A stretch of 64,000 nucleotides of DNA, from contig JAEKKN010000019.1 in NCBI GenBank assembly GCA_019510305.1, positions 1 to 64,000 on the forward strand, read 5' to 3'. Numbering within the stretch: position 1 is the first letter of the stretch; every line of letters starts with the position of its first letter. Under the pieces are notes generated by a model that did no database searches, was not told where the DNA came from, and saw only the letters and a list, made by a program, of their open reading frames with translations. Of this stretch, positions 27,111 to 33,660 are shown one piece after another. The position numbers were made by a program, and so were the translations under genes. This DNA comes from Microbacterium sp. Lineage in GTDB: Bacteria > Actinomycetota > Actinomycetes > Actinomycetales > Microbacteriaceae.

Positions 27111-27974
27111 TCAGTACAGTGCTGCCTTGCCGTCCGCCCCGAACAGGTCGATCTTCTCCGCAGCGGTGATCTTCATGGCTTCGAGCGCGGCCGGCTGGAT
27201 CGCGTTCGGCTCGCGCAGACGCTCGTCGGTGCCGAGGATCTGGCGCATCCGATTGTGGTACGAGACCTTGATATCACTCGAGATGTTGATCTTGTTGACG
27301 CCCAGCTCGACCGCACGGCGAAGCTCTGAATCCGGGTTCGAGGAACCTCCATGCAGTACGAGAGGGATCCCGACGGCGGCTTTGATCTCCTCGAGAAGAT
27401 CGTGCCGCAGTTCGGGGTTCTTGTCGCTCGGGTACAGGCCGTGAGAGGTGCCGATCGCGATCGCGAGACTGTCGACGCCGGTCTCCTCGACGAAGCGCAC
27501 GGCATCCGCCGGATTCGTGTAGATGATCTCCGCCGCCCCCGATTCGCCGTAGCTGTCGTTCGCGCCGATCGTGCCGAGCTCGCCTTCGACCTGGATGCCC
27601 ACCGCGTGGGCGGCGTCGACGACCTTGCGGGTGAGGGCGACGTTCTCGTCGAACGGCAGCAGCGAGGCGTCGATCATCACGGAGGTGAAGCCGGCCTTGA
27701 TGGCCGTGATGATCTGCTCGTAGCTGCCGCCGTGATCCCAGTGGATCGCCACCGGCACGCTCGAGCGGTGCGCGCGGGAGTGCATCGCGGCGACCAGATC
27801 TGTGGTGATGTGCGAGACCTCGTCCGGGTGGATCGCGATGATGACCGGGGCGGACTTCTCCTCGCTGATGTCCATGATCCCGTTGAACATCGCCCAGTCG
27901 CTGATATTGAACGCGGGGATGGCGAAGTTGTTCGCGTTCGCGACGTCGAGAATGGATTTTCTGGTGTAGAGCAC
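27111..27974 (-). CDS. Class II fructose-bisphosphate/ketose-bisphosphate aldolase
   Basis: Zinc-dependent class II aldolase of 287 residues, closest in look to the GatY/KbaY/YdjI branch. Catalytic Asp and zinc His lie in IHWDHGGS, with further ligands in GTSHGLY and LVLHGGSS; NINISSD-type phosphate contacts (KINISSDIK) are present. It should cleave a ketose 1,6-bisphosphate (or 1-phosphate) to dihydroxyacetone phosphate and an aldehyde. GTG start at 27974 follows aggag with six bases between. It lies 46 nt after the permease gene and before the kinase, consistent with the lower half of one import-and-cleave pathway. Confidence 0.92.
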   Translation of the reverse strand: MLYTRKSILDVANANNFAIPAFNISDWAMFNGIMDISEEKSAPVIIAIHPDEVSHITTDLVAAMHSRAHRSSVPVAIHWDHGGSYEQIITAIKAGFTSVMIDASLLPFDENVALTRKVVDAAHAVGIQVEGELGTIGANDSYGESGAAEIIYTNPADAVRFVEETGVDSLAIAIGTSHGLYPSDKNPELRHDLLEEIKAAVGIPLVLHGGSSNPDSELRRAVELGVNKINISSDIKVSYHNRMRQILGTDERLREPNAIQPAALEAMKITAAEKIDLFGADGKAALY

Positions 27975-28020
27975 GTGATTCTCCTGTTTCGTGGTGGTGT
28001 GTGTGCAACAGCGGGCGACG

Positions 28021-28866
28021 TCAGCTCTTCACGGACCCCGCCGTGAGGCCGCTGATGAAGTACCGCTGGAAGAAGAGGAAGAGGATGAGCACGGGGATCG
28101 ACCCGAGCACGCTCATCGCCATGATCTGATTCCACTCGTACGAGTGCTGGCCCATGAGCAGCTGGATGCCGATCGGAACCGTGCGCATGTCGATCGTGCG
28201 GGTGAGCGTGAGTGCGAAGAGATACTCGTTCCACGCGATCATGAACGTGTAGATCCCGATCGAGACGATGCCGGGGATCGAGATCGGCACCAGCACACGC
28301 CAGAGGGCGGTCATCGAGCCGGCTCCGTCGACGCGGACGGCCTCGTCGAGCTCCTTCGGGAGGGTGTTGAAGTAGCCCGTCATCATGATGATCGCGTAAG
28401 GGAGCGTGAACACCATGTAGGTCAGGATGAGTCCCGGGTACGAGTTGTACAGCCCGAGCGCCACCATCAGCCCGAAATACGGGATCAGAAGCGTGATCGG
28501 CGGGACCGCCTGCACGCTGACGATGATGACGTTCAGAATCCGTTTGCCGCGGAAGTCGAAGCGGCTGAACGCGTATGCCGCCTGGATGGCGACGAGCAGA
28601 GTGAGGACGGTCACGGCTCCGGCGACGATGTAGCTGTTCAGGAAGAACCGCATCGTCTCGGGGTTGGTGAAGATCGCGATGTACGCGTCGAACGAGAACG
28701 TGTCGGTGAGCAGCCGCGGCGGCAGCTCGAAGATCTGCGTGTTCGACTTGAACGAGCTCGACAGCATCCACAGCACGGGGCCCGCTGCGAACACGGCCCC
28801 GAGGATCAGGCCGATCATCAGGCCGGCCTTTGCGGCGCGACGCTGACTCTGCACGGTGAGAGCCAT
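28021..28866 (-). CDS. Carbohydrate ABC transporter permease (MalG type)
   Basis: Inner-membrane permease of 281 residues with six predicted membrane helices and the EAA loop ELDEAVRVDGAG that contacts the ATPase, as in MalG-type sugar permeases. The ATG at 28866 lies 2 nt after the stop of the partner permease. The locus has no ATPase gene; like many actinobacterial sugar transporters it probably uses a shared MsiK-like ATPase encoded elsewhere. The imported sugar is unknown. Confidence 0.93.
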   Translation of the reverse strand: MALTVQSQRRAAKAGLMIGLILGAVFAAGPVLWMLSSSFKSNTQIFELPPRLLTDTFSFDAYIAIFTNPETMRFFLNSYIVAGAVTVLTLLVAIQAAYAFSRFDFRGKRILNVIIVSVQAVPPITLLIPYFGLMVALGLYNSYPGLILTYMVFTLPYAIIMMTGYFNTLPKELDEAVRVDGAGSMTALWRVLVPISIPGIVSIGIYTFMIAWNEYLFALTLTRTIDMRTVPIGIQLLMGQHSYEWNQIMAMSVLGSIPVLILFLFFQRYFISGLTAGSVKS

Positions 28867-28868
28867 GG

Positions 28869-29792
28869 TCAGTCCCTCGCTTTCTGGTGACGGACGTAGA
28901 AGACGGCGAGGACCATCGACATGGCGAGGACCAACACGGCGGAGGTCGCCGCGAGCGAGAAGTCGTACTTGGCGAAGGCGAGCTTGTAGGTGAAGGTGCT
29001 GAGCACTTCGGTGACGTCGATCGGGCCCCCGCCCGTGGTCATCCAGATGAGCGCGAACTGCTGAGAAGTCCAGATGAGGTCGAGCAGCACGAGGCTGACG
29101 ATGATCGGCCGCAGCTGCGGGATGGTCACGTTCCAGAACCGCTGGATCGCCCCCGCACCGTCGACCGTCGCCGCCTCGTTCAGCTCGTTGGGGATGCCCT
29201 GAAGACCGGCGAGGAGACTCACCATGAAGAAGGGGTAGCCCGCCCAGATGTTGATGAAGATGATGGTCCCCAACGCGAGCTGCGGGGAGGCGAGCCATTC
29301 GATATCGGTGTTGAGCAAGAAGTTCGCGACACCGTTCGGCGCGAGGAGCATGCGCCACAGGACGGCGATCACGGCGACGGTGAACAGCCACGGGAGGATG
29401 TACAGCGCCCGGAAGAACGAACGCGAGAAGCGTCCGAGGAGCGGGCTGTTCAGCATCATCGCGAAGCCGAGACCGAGGGCGAGATGCGCGATCACGCTCG
29501 CGACCGTGAAGAGGATCGTGTTGCCGGTGGCCTTCCAGAAGCCGGGGTCCGAGAGGATCTCGACATAGTTCGCGACGCCGACGAAATGCGGCGACTTGTT
29601 CAGGATCACGTTGTCCTGGAACGAGTAGCCGATCACCATGACGATCGGAACGATCATCAGCACGAACAGCAGGATGAGGGTCGGCGAGAGGAAGGCGTAC
29701 GACTCGGTGGTCTTGCGCAGCTGGCGGCGTCTGCGGGACAACGAGACTCCGGTGACGATCACCTCGGTGTCGTCCGTGGTTCTGAGGCTCAT
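28869..29792 (-). CDS. Sugar ABC transporter permease (MalF type)
   Basis: Permease of 307 residues with six membrane helices and the EAA loop ELNEAATVDGAG. The N-terminal cytoplasmic stretch is basic (SRRRRQLRKTTESYAF). The ATG at 29792 has an aaggag 12 bases upstream; a longer frame adds 22 residues over the hairpin region and is rejected. It pairs with the MalG-type permease downstream and the solute-binding protein upstream, from which it is separated by an 82-nt gap holding a perfect hairpin. Confidence 0.93.
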   Translation of the reverse strand: MSLRTTDDTEVIVTGVSLSRRRRQLRKTTESYAFLSPTLILLFVLMIVPIVMVIGYSFQDNVILNKSPHFVGVANYVEILSDPGFWKATGNTILFTVASVIAHLALGLGFAMMLNSPLLGRFSRSFFRALYILPWLFTVAVIAVLWRMLLAPNGVANFLLNTDIEWLASPQLALGTIIFINIWAGYPFFMVSLLAGLQGIPNELNEAATVDGAGAIQRFWNVTIPQLRPIIVSLVLLDLIWTSQQFALIWMTTGGGPIDVTEVLSTFTYKLAFAKYDFSLAATSAVLVLAMSMVLAVFYVRHQKARD

Positions 29793-29819
29793 GGGGAACC
29801 GATGCTCCTTGGTTGGTCG

Positions 29820-29850
29820 GGTGCCGCATCGCATCTCGCGATGCGGCACC
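29820..29850 (-). promoter_or_regulatory. Intra-operon hairpin between binding-protein and permease genes
   Basis: A perfect 13-bp stem (29820-29832 with 29838-29850, loop of 5) with no T-tract. Hairpins in this place usually protect the binding-protein mRNA or partially terminate, giving more binding protein than permease; this is inference here. Confidence 0.7.
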
Positions 29851-29874
29851 CCGTTCATGCGGCGAGGAGGAGGA

Positions 29875-31173
29875 TCAGAACTCCGCCTTCCACGCCTCCT
29901 GCGCCTTCTTCAGCGCGTCGTCGACCGACTGCTGGCCGTCGAACGCCGCCTGCAGCTGCTCTCCGAGCTGCCGCATGAGCTCTTCCGCGACGGGCAGTCC
30001 GGTGAACTCGTTGGCGGGGTAGCCGGCCTGATAGATCTCGAAGGCCTTCTTGAACAGCTCGTCGTCGTTCACGAAGTCGGGAACCGACTTCGAGTTGCCG
30101 GGGAACGCCTTCGCCATGGTCGACAGCTCGGAGTTCGTGTTCTCGCTCATCAGGAACTCGACCAGCTTGAAGGCCGCTTCCTTGTGCTCGGAGTTCTCGG
30201 CGACGCCGATGCCCCAGGACGCGTAGGGGATGCCGCGCTCGCCGTCGTATCCGTCGTCGGCGGGAAGCGCCGAGATCGAGAACTTCAGATCGGGGTTGGT
30301 CTCGCGGATCAGGTTGATGTGCGCCAACGAGTCGATCATCATGCCCACGCGGCCGTTGGTGAACTCCTCGACCTTGTCCTGCTCTTTCATGGTGAAGGAA
30401 CCGGAGGCGATCGAGCCGTCGTTCCAGAGGTCGCTGATGAAGTCGACCGCGGAGGTGACGTCGTCGTTGGTCAGGTCGGGCTGACCGTCTTTCAGCATCG
30501 AGCCGCCGGATGCCCAGACCCAGGACATGACGTCGTTCTGCACGCCGTTGGGGGCCTCGAGCGACAGCGGGAGCACCCAGCCGGAGGCGTCGCCGCCGAG
30601 GGCGGAGACCTTGGCCGCGGCGTCTGCGAACTCGGTGCGAGTGGTCGGCGGCGCCGTGACGCCGGCTTCGGCGAGCAGAGTGTCGTTCGTGAACATCGGG
30701 TAGACGAAGTTCACGACCGGGATCATGTAGGTGCTGCCGTCGACCTGGATCTGGCTCGCCAGTTCGCTGTCGTCGTAGTCGTATTCCTTCATCAGCGCGC
30801 TGAGATCGGCGATGACGCCCTGAGACGCGAAATCGTTCACCCATGCACCGTCGAGACCGACCACGTCCGGCATCGTGCCCGACGCGGCACCCGCGAACAG
30901 CTGCTCCTTGGTGGAGGCGTACGGGCCGCTGACGAGCTCGACCTTGATGCCCGGGTTCTCCTCTTCGAACGTGTCGATCAGAGCACGGAACTCGCCGTCG
31001 GGGAGCTCAGGCTCCCACCACTGCGCGAACTCGATCGTGACGTCTCCCCCGTCTCCGCCCTCGGTGCCGGCGTCTCCACCGGAGCAACCGGAGATCGCCA
31101 GGACCGAGACGACTGCAGTGGCAGCGCCGGCCAGCGTGAGAATGCGTCGGCGTGCTCGCCCCATTGTGATCAT
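29875..31173 (-). CDS. Sugar ABC transporter substrate-binding lipoprotein
   Basis: Extracellular sugar-binding lipoprotein of 432 residues (MalE-like cluster B). The signal peptide ends in the lipobox LAISGC with a following Gly/Asp-rich tether, then FAQWWEPELPDGEFRALIDT and later FTNDTLLAEAG and GRVGMMID are typical of the fold. ATG at 31173 is chosen for its aggag five bases upstream; a GTG one codon earlier and an ATG three codons later are alternatives. It is the first gene of the operon running to manA and lies divergent from a DeoR regulator with shared operator-like repeats. Confidence 0.94.
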   Translation of the reverse strand: MITMGRARRRILTLAGAATAVVSVLAISGCSGGDAGTEGGDGGDVTIEFAQWWEPELPDGEFRALIDTFEEENPGIKVELVSGPYASTKEQLFAGAASGTMPDVVGLDGAWVNDFASQGVIADLSALMKEYDYDDSELASQIQVDGSTYMIPVVNFVYPMFTNDTLLAEAGVTAPPTTRTEFADAAAKVSALGGDASGWVLPLSLEAPNGVQNDVMSWVWASGGSMLKDGQPDLTNDDVTSAVDFISDLWNDGSIASGSFTMKEQDKVEEFTNGRVGMMIDSLAHINLIRETNPDLKFSISALPADDGYDGERGIPYASWGIGVAENSEHKEAAFKLVEFLMSENTNSELSTMAKAFPGNSKSVPDFVNDDELFKKAFEIYQAGYPANEFTGLPVAEELMRQLGEQLQAAFDGQQSVDDALKKAQEAWKAEF

Positions 31174-31220
31174 CACTTCTCCTCTTCGAGATCGTGCCGC
31201 ATCACGCGCTTCGGGTGCTC

Positions 31221-31357
31221 GTTCATGCGGTTTTACGCCATGTTATGCCGTGCTTTGCAAGAACGTCAAGAGGGACTTGCAGAAAAATCCGGCTGCAGCT
31301 GGCATCCGAGGTGGACCAGAAACGCGGCTTACATACGTCGATCTGCTGTTTTATGCC
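31221..31357. promoter_or_regulatory. Divergent control region with repeated GTTTTAYGCC boxes
   Basis: The 228-nt gap between the binding-protein gene and the DeoR gene is AT-rich for this genome. GTTTTACGCC at 31230-31239 and GTTTTATGCC at 31348-31357 are near-identical direct repeats about 118 nt apart; the related TGTTATGCC is at 31241-31249. They are good candidates for the DeoR operator, placed so that looping could block both promoters. Confidence 0.6.
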
Positions 31358-31401
31358 GGAGTACGCTTGTTATCGGCCACGGATGTGCTAGAGATATCTG
31401 C

Positions 31402-32208
31402 ATGGAAGCACCGGGAACATCCGCCAGACGTCGACTCCCCGCGGGACGGAAGGCGGACCTCGCCGCCTACGTCGAGCAGGCGGGAGAGGTGACCGTGGGC
31501 GATCTGGCCGAGCATTTCGGCGTGTCGATCGACACGATCCGCCGCGATCTGGATCAGCTCGATCGCGAGGGCGTCGTGATACGTACGCACGGCGGCGCGG
31601 TGAGCGCAGCGGACGGACAGCCGAAGGATCGCGCTCTCGACGTGCGCCTGCGCATGCAGACCGAGGAGAAGGACAAGATCGCCCGGCTCGCCGCGGGGCT
31701 GATCGACGACGGCGCCGTCATCATGCTGAACGCGGGGACCACGACCCTCGCCCTCGCGAGGGCCCTCCGCAACCATCACGACCTCACGATCGCCACGAAC
31801 AATCTCAGGATCCCTGCGGAGATCGCCCCCTCCGCCTTCCGGGATCTCTATGTCTTCGGCGGCGCCGTGCGCGCGATCACGCAGGCGACGACGGGGCCGG
31901 TGGCGTTCCGCATGACAGCCGGCGGACCGGAAGTCGACATCCGCTGCGATCTGGCGCTGATCGCCGTCGGCGCCGTCGATCAGAACGGCTACTCGACATC
32001 GAACCTCGGCGACGCCGCCATGATGGGCGAGATGATCCAAAGAGCGGAGCGGGTCGCCGTTCTGGCCGACTCTTCGAAGTTCGACCGGCGCCTGTTCGCA
32101 CAGGTGACTCCGCTCGACCGGGCGGACTTCCTCGTCACCGACACTCCCCCGGGCGGCGAGCTCGCCGCGGCTCTCGCGCAGGCGAAAGTCGATGTCGTCA
32201 GCTCGTGA
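31402..32208 (+). CDS. DeoR/GlpR family transcriptional regulator
   Basis: Repressor of 268 residues. The N-terminal DeoR helix-turn-helix is at about 15-70 (VGDLAEHFGVSIDTIRRDLDQLDREGVVIRTHGGA), and the DeoR sensor domain (ISOCOT fold) follows with NAGTTTLALARAL, the sugar-phosphate-binding loop. Such proteins respond to phosphorylated sugars, which fits the kinase and aldolase encoded by the divergent operon. It probably represses that operon and itself through the repeats at 31221-31357. Confidence 0.93.
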   Translation: MEAPGTSARRRLPAGRKADLAAYVEQAGEVTVGDLAEHFGVSIDTIRRDLDQLDREGVVIRTHGGAVSAADGQPKDRALDVRLRMQTEEKDKIARLAAGLIDDGAVIMLNAGTTTLALARALRNHHDLTIATNNLRIPAEIAPSAFRDLYVFGGAVRAITQATTGPVAFRMTAGGPEVDIRCDLALIAVGAVDQNGYSTSNLGDAAMMGEMIQRAERVAVLADSSKFDRRLFAQVTPLDRADFLVTDTPPGGELAAALAQAKVDVVSS

Positions 32209-32254
32209 GCCCTATCGGTCAGGAATCGAGAAGTCCTGACCCGGCCGCCGGCAA

Positions 32255-32260
32255 TACCGT
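32255..32260 (+). promoter_or_regulatory. -10 element TACCGT, leaderless promoter
   Basis: TACCGT is followed by ctgagac and the ATG at 32268; no ribosome site is visible. Confidence 0.5.
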
Positions 32261-32267
32261 CTGAGAC

Positions 32268-32882
32268 ATGAACAGCACGATCGATTCCCTCACCCTCGAC
32301 GTTCCGAATGTCACCGCAGCCCAGGCCTTCTACGACGAGGCCTTCGACCTCGGCGGGCGGCTGCGACTGCGCACAGCGGATACCGCCTCCTCAGGATTCC
32401 GCGGATACACGCTCTCGCTCATCGTCGCGCAGCCCGCTGATGCGCGTCTCCTGTTCGATGCCGCTGTGGCGGCCGGGGCTTCGGTGCGCAAGCCCGCGGC
32501 GAAGTCGCTCTGGGGCTTCGGGGGCGTGGTCGAGGCGCCCGACGGAGCGCTCTGGAACATCGCGACCTCGTCGAAGAAGGACTCCGCTCCGGCGACGAAG
32601 AGCTTCGACGACCTCGTGCTGCTGATCGGAGCCGCCGATGTCCGCGCCAGTCGCGCGTTCTACACCGAGCAGGGGTTCGAGGTGCGCAAGAGCTTCGGCA
32701 GCTACGTCGACTTCGATACCCCGAAGGGCACGATCGGCCTCGGACTGTACAGACGCGCGGCCCTCGCGAAGTCCGCAGGAGTGTCCGCGGAAGGCAGCGG
32801 CTCGCACCGCATCACCGTACATGGCACGCCGGGTTCGGCCGAGGATCCTGACGGATTCGTCTGGTCTCCCGTGGAGGTCTGA
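32268..32882 (+). CDS. VOC family (glyoxalase-like) protein
   Basis: A 204-residue protein of two betaalphabetabetabeta modules of the vicinal-oxygen-chelate superfamily, about 5-100 and 112-204; each ends with the usual (E/A)xPDG(A/F)xW segment (EAPDGALWNIA and EDPDGFVWSPV). The metal-ligand His/Glu pattern of glyoxalase I is not obvious, so it may be a resistance- or catabolism-type VOC protein rather than a glyoxalase. No functional neighbour; the gene is followed by a 479-nt gap of repeats. Confidence 0.88.
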   Translation: MNSTIDSLTLDVPNVTAAQAFYDEAFDLGGRLRLRTADTASSGFRGYTLSLIVAQPADARLLFDAAVAAGASVRKPAAKSLWGFGGVVEAPDGALWNIATSSKKDSAPATKSFDDLVLLIGAADVRASRAFYTEQGFEVRKSFGSYVDFDTPKGTIGLGLYRRAALAKSAGVSAEGSGSHRITVHGTPGSAEDPDGFVWSPVEV

Positions 32883-32950
32883 GGCGCGGCATCCGCACCG
32901 CCTGGCTGCTTCCCGTCGGTGTAGGTGCCGGATGCCGGCCTCCGCCCGTC

Positions 32951-33006
32951 CGAGGTGCGCCGCGGTGCCGCCTTCTCTCAAGAAGAGGACCACACCGCGC
33001 ACCTCG
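32951..33006. repeat. 56-nt palindromic repeat, unit A
   Basis: The unit begins CGAGGTGCGC and ends with its exact complement GCGCACCTCG (10-bp perfect arms), around a conserved core TGCCGCCTTCTCTCAAGAAG. It is one of three copies in the gap between the VOC gene and the HPr gene. The gap 32883-33361 has no other coding signal. Confidence 0.85.
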
Positions 33007-33063
33007 ACGCAGCGACCGCCGCTGCCCGCCGCGCCGGGGACGACACGCGCATGCGCGCCCAAC

Positions 33064-33120
33064 CGAGGTGCGCTCCAATGCCGCCTTCTCCCAAAGAGAG
33101 CGACCGCAACACACACCTCG
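33064..33120. repeat. 56-nt palindromic repeat, unit B
   Basis: Same element as unit A, 113 nt further on, more diverged: the arms pair over 7 bp (CGAGGTG with CACCTCG) and the core reads ATGCCGCCTTCTCCCAAAG. Confidence 0.8.
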
Positions 33121-33200
33121 ACGCAACGGTCAGGACGCGGCATCCAAAGCATCCCTGCCCTGCATCCGGTCGCACCACCGAACTTGGTGCGCTCAGGAGC

Positions 33201-33256
33201 CGAGGTGCGCCCCGATGCCACCTTCTCTCAAGAAGGCGACCGTACCGCGCACCTCG
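33201..33256. repeat. 56-nt palindromic repeat, unit C
   Basis: Third copy, 137 nt after unit B, with 10-bp perfect arms and core ATGCCACCTTCTCTCAAGAAG shortened to the same length as unit A. Same orientation as A and B. Confidence 0.85.
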
Positions 33257-33321
33257 ACGCAACGGCCGCTGCGCGGCCCCGCCCCGCGCATCGTGTCAGG
33301 GAGTCGGGGCCCACGCACATG

Positions 33322-33355
33322 ACGAAGGCCGCCGGGTCTCCCCGGCGGCCTTCGT
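33322..33355 (-). terminator. Terminator after the fru operon
   Basis: A perfect 15-bp stem (33322-33336 with 33341-33355, loop tctc) lies 6 nt beyond the HPr stop codon. The same stem sequence family (ACGAAGGCCGCCGGG) is reused at 37509-37545. Confidence 0.85.
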
Positions 33356-33361
33356 GCGTCG

Positions 33362-33631
33362 TCACTCCGCGTCGAGGTCCGTCTCGAGCAGGGCGACGAG
33401 CTCGTCGAGAGCCTGGTCCGCGCCGTCGGCGTCGGACCGCAGAGTAACGACCGATCCCTTCGCCGCTCCGAGGCCCATCAGCGCGAGGATGCTGCCGGCG
33501 TTGAGCTCGGCACCGCCCTCGACCGAGATCGTGATCGGGATGCCCTTCTCCTTCACCGCTGACACGAAGAGCTTCGCGGGGCGGGCGTGCAGTCCGGAGC
33601 TGCTGGCGATGGTGGCCTGGCGTTCGGTCAT
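33362..33631 (-). CDS. ptsH: HPr phosphocarrier protein
   Basis: Phosphocarrier protein of 89 residues for the PEP:sugar phosphotransferase system. The phosphorylated His15 is in GLHARPA, and Ser47 in NAGSILALMGLG is the regulatory serine position. ATG at 33631 follows aaaggagaacagaa. It is the last gene of the fructose operon, 29 nt after the EII gene, and receives phosphate from enzyme I encoded elsewhere. In relatives this HPr serves the whole PTS, so the operon may also carry general PTS capacity. Confidence 0.96.
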   Translation of the reverse strand: MTERQATIASSSGLHARPAKLFVSAVKEKGIPITISVEGGAELNAGSILALMGLGAAKGSVVTLRSDADGADQALDELVALLETDLDAE

Positions 33632-33660
33632 TTCTGTTCTCCTTTGAGTGGTGTCGATGG

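Noticed and set aside
24911..31173. Sulfoquinovose or tagatose catabolism as the definite role of the sugar operon
   Set aside because: The kinase is not PfkB type, no sulfo-sugar or galactitol-specific enzyme is present, and the aldolase family alone cannot decide the substrate.
32951..33256. CRISPR-like array
   Set aside because: Only three units, spaced more than 100 nt, with diverged copies that are themselves palindromes, and no cas genes.
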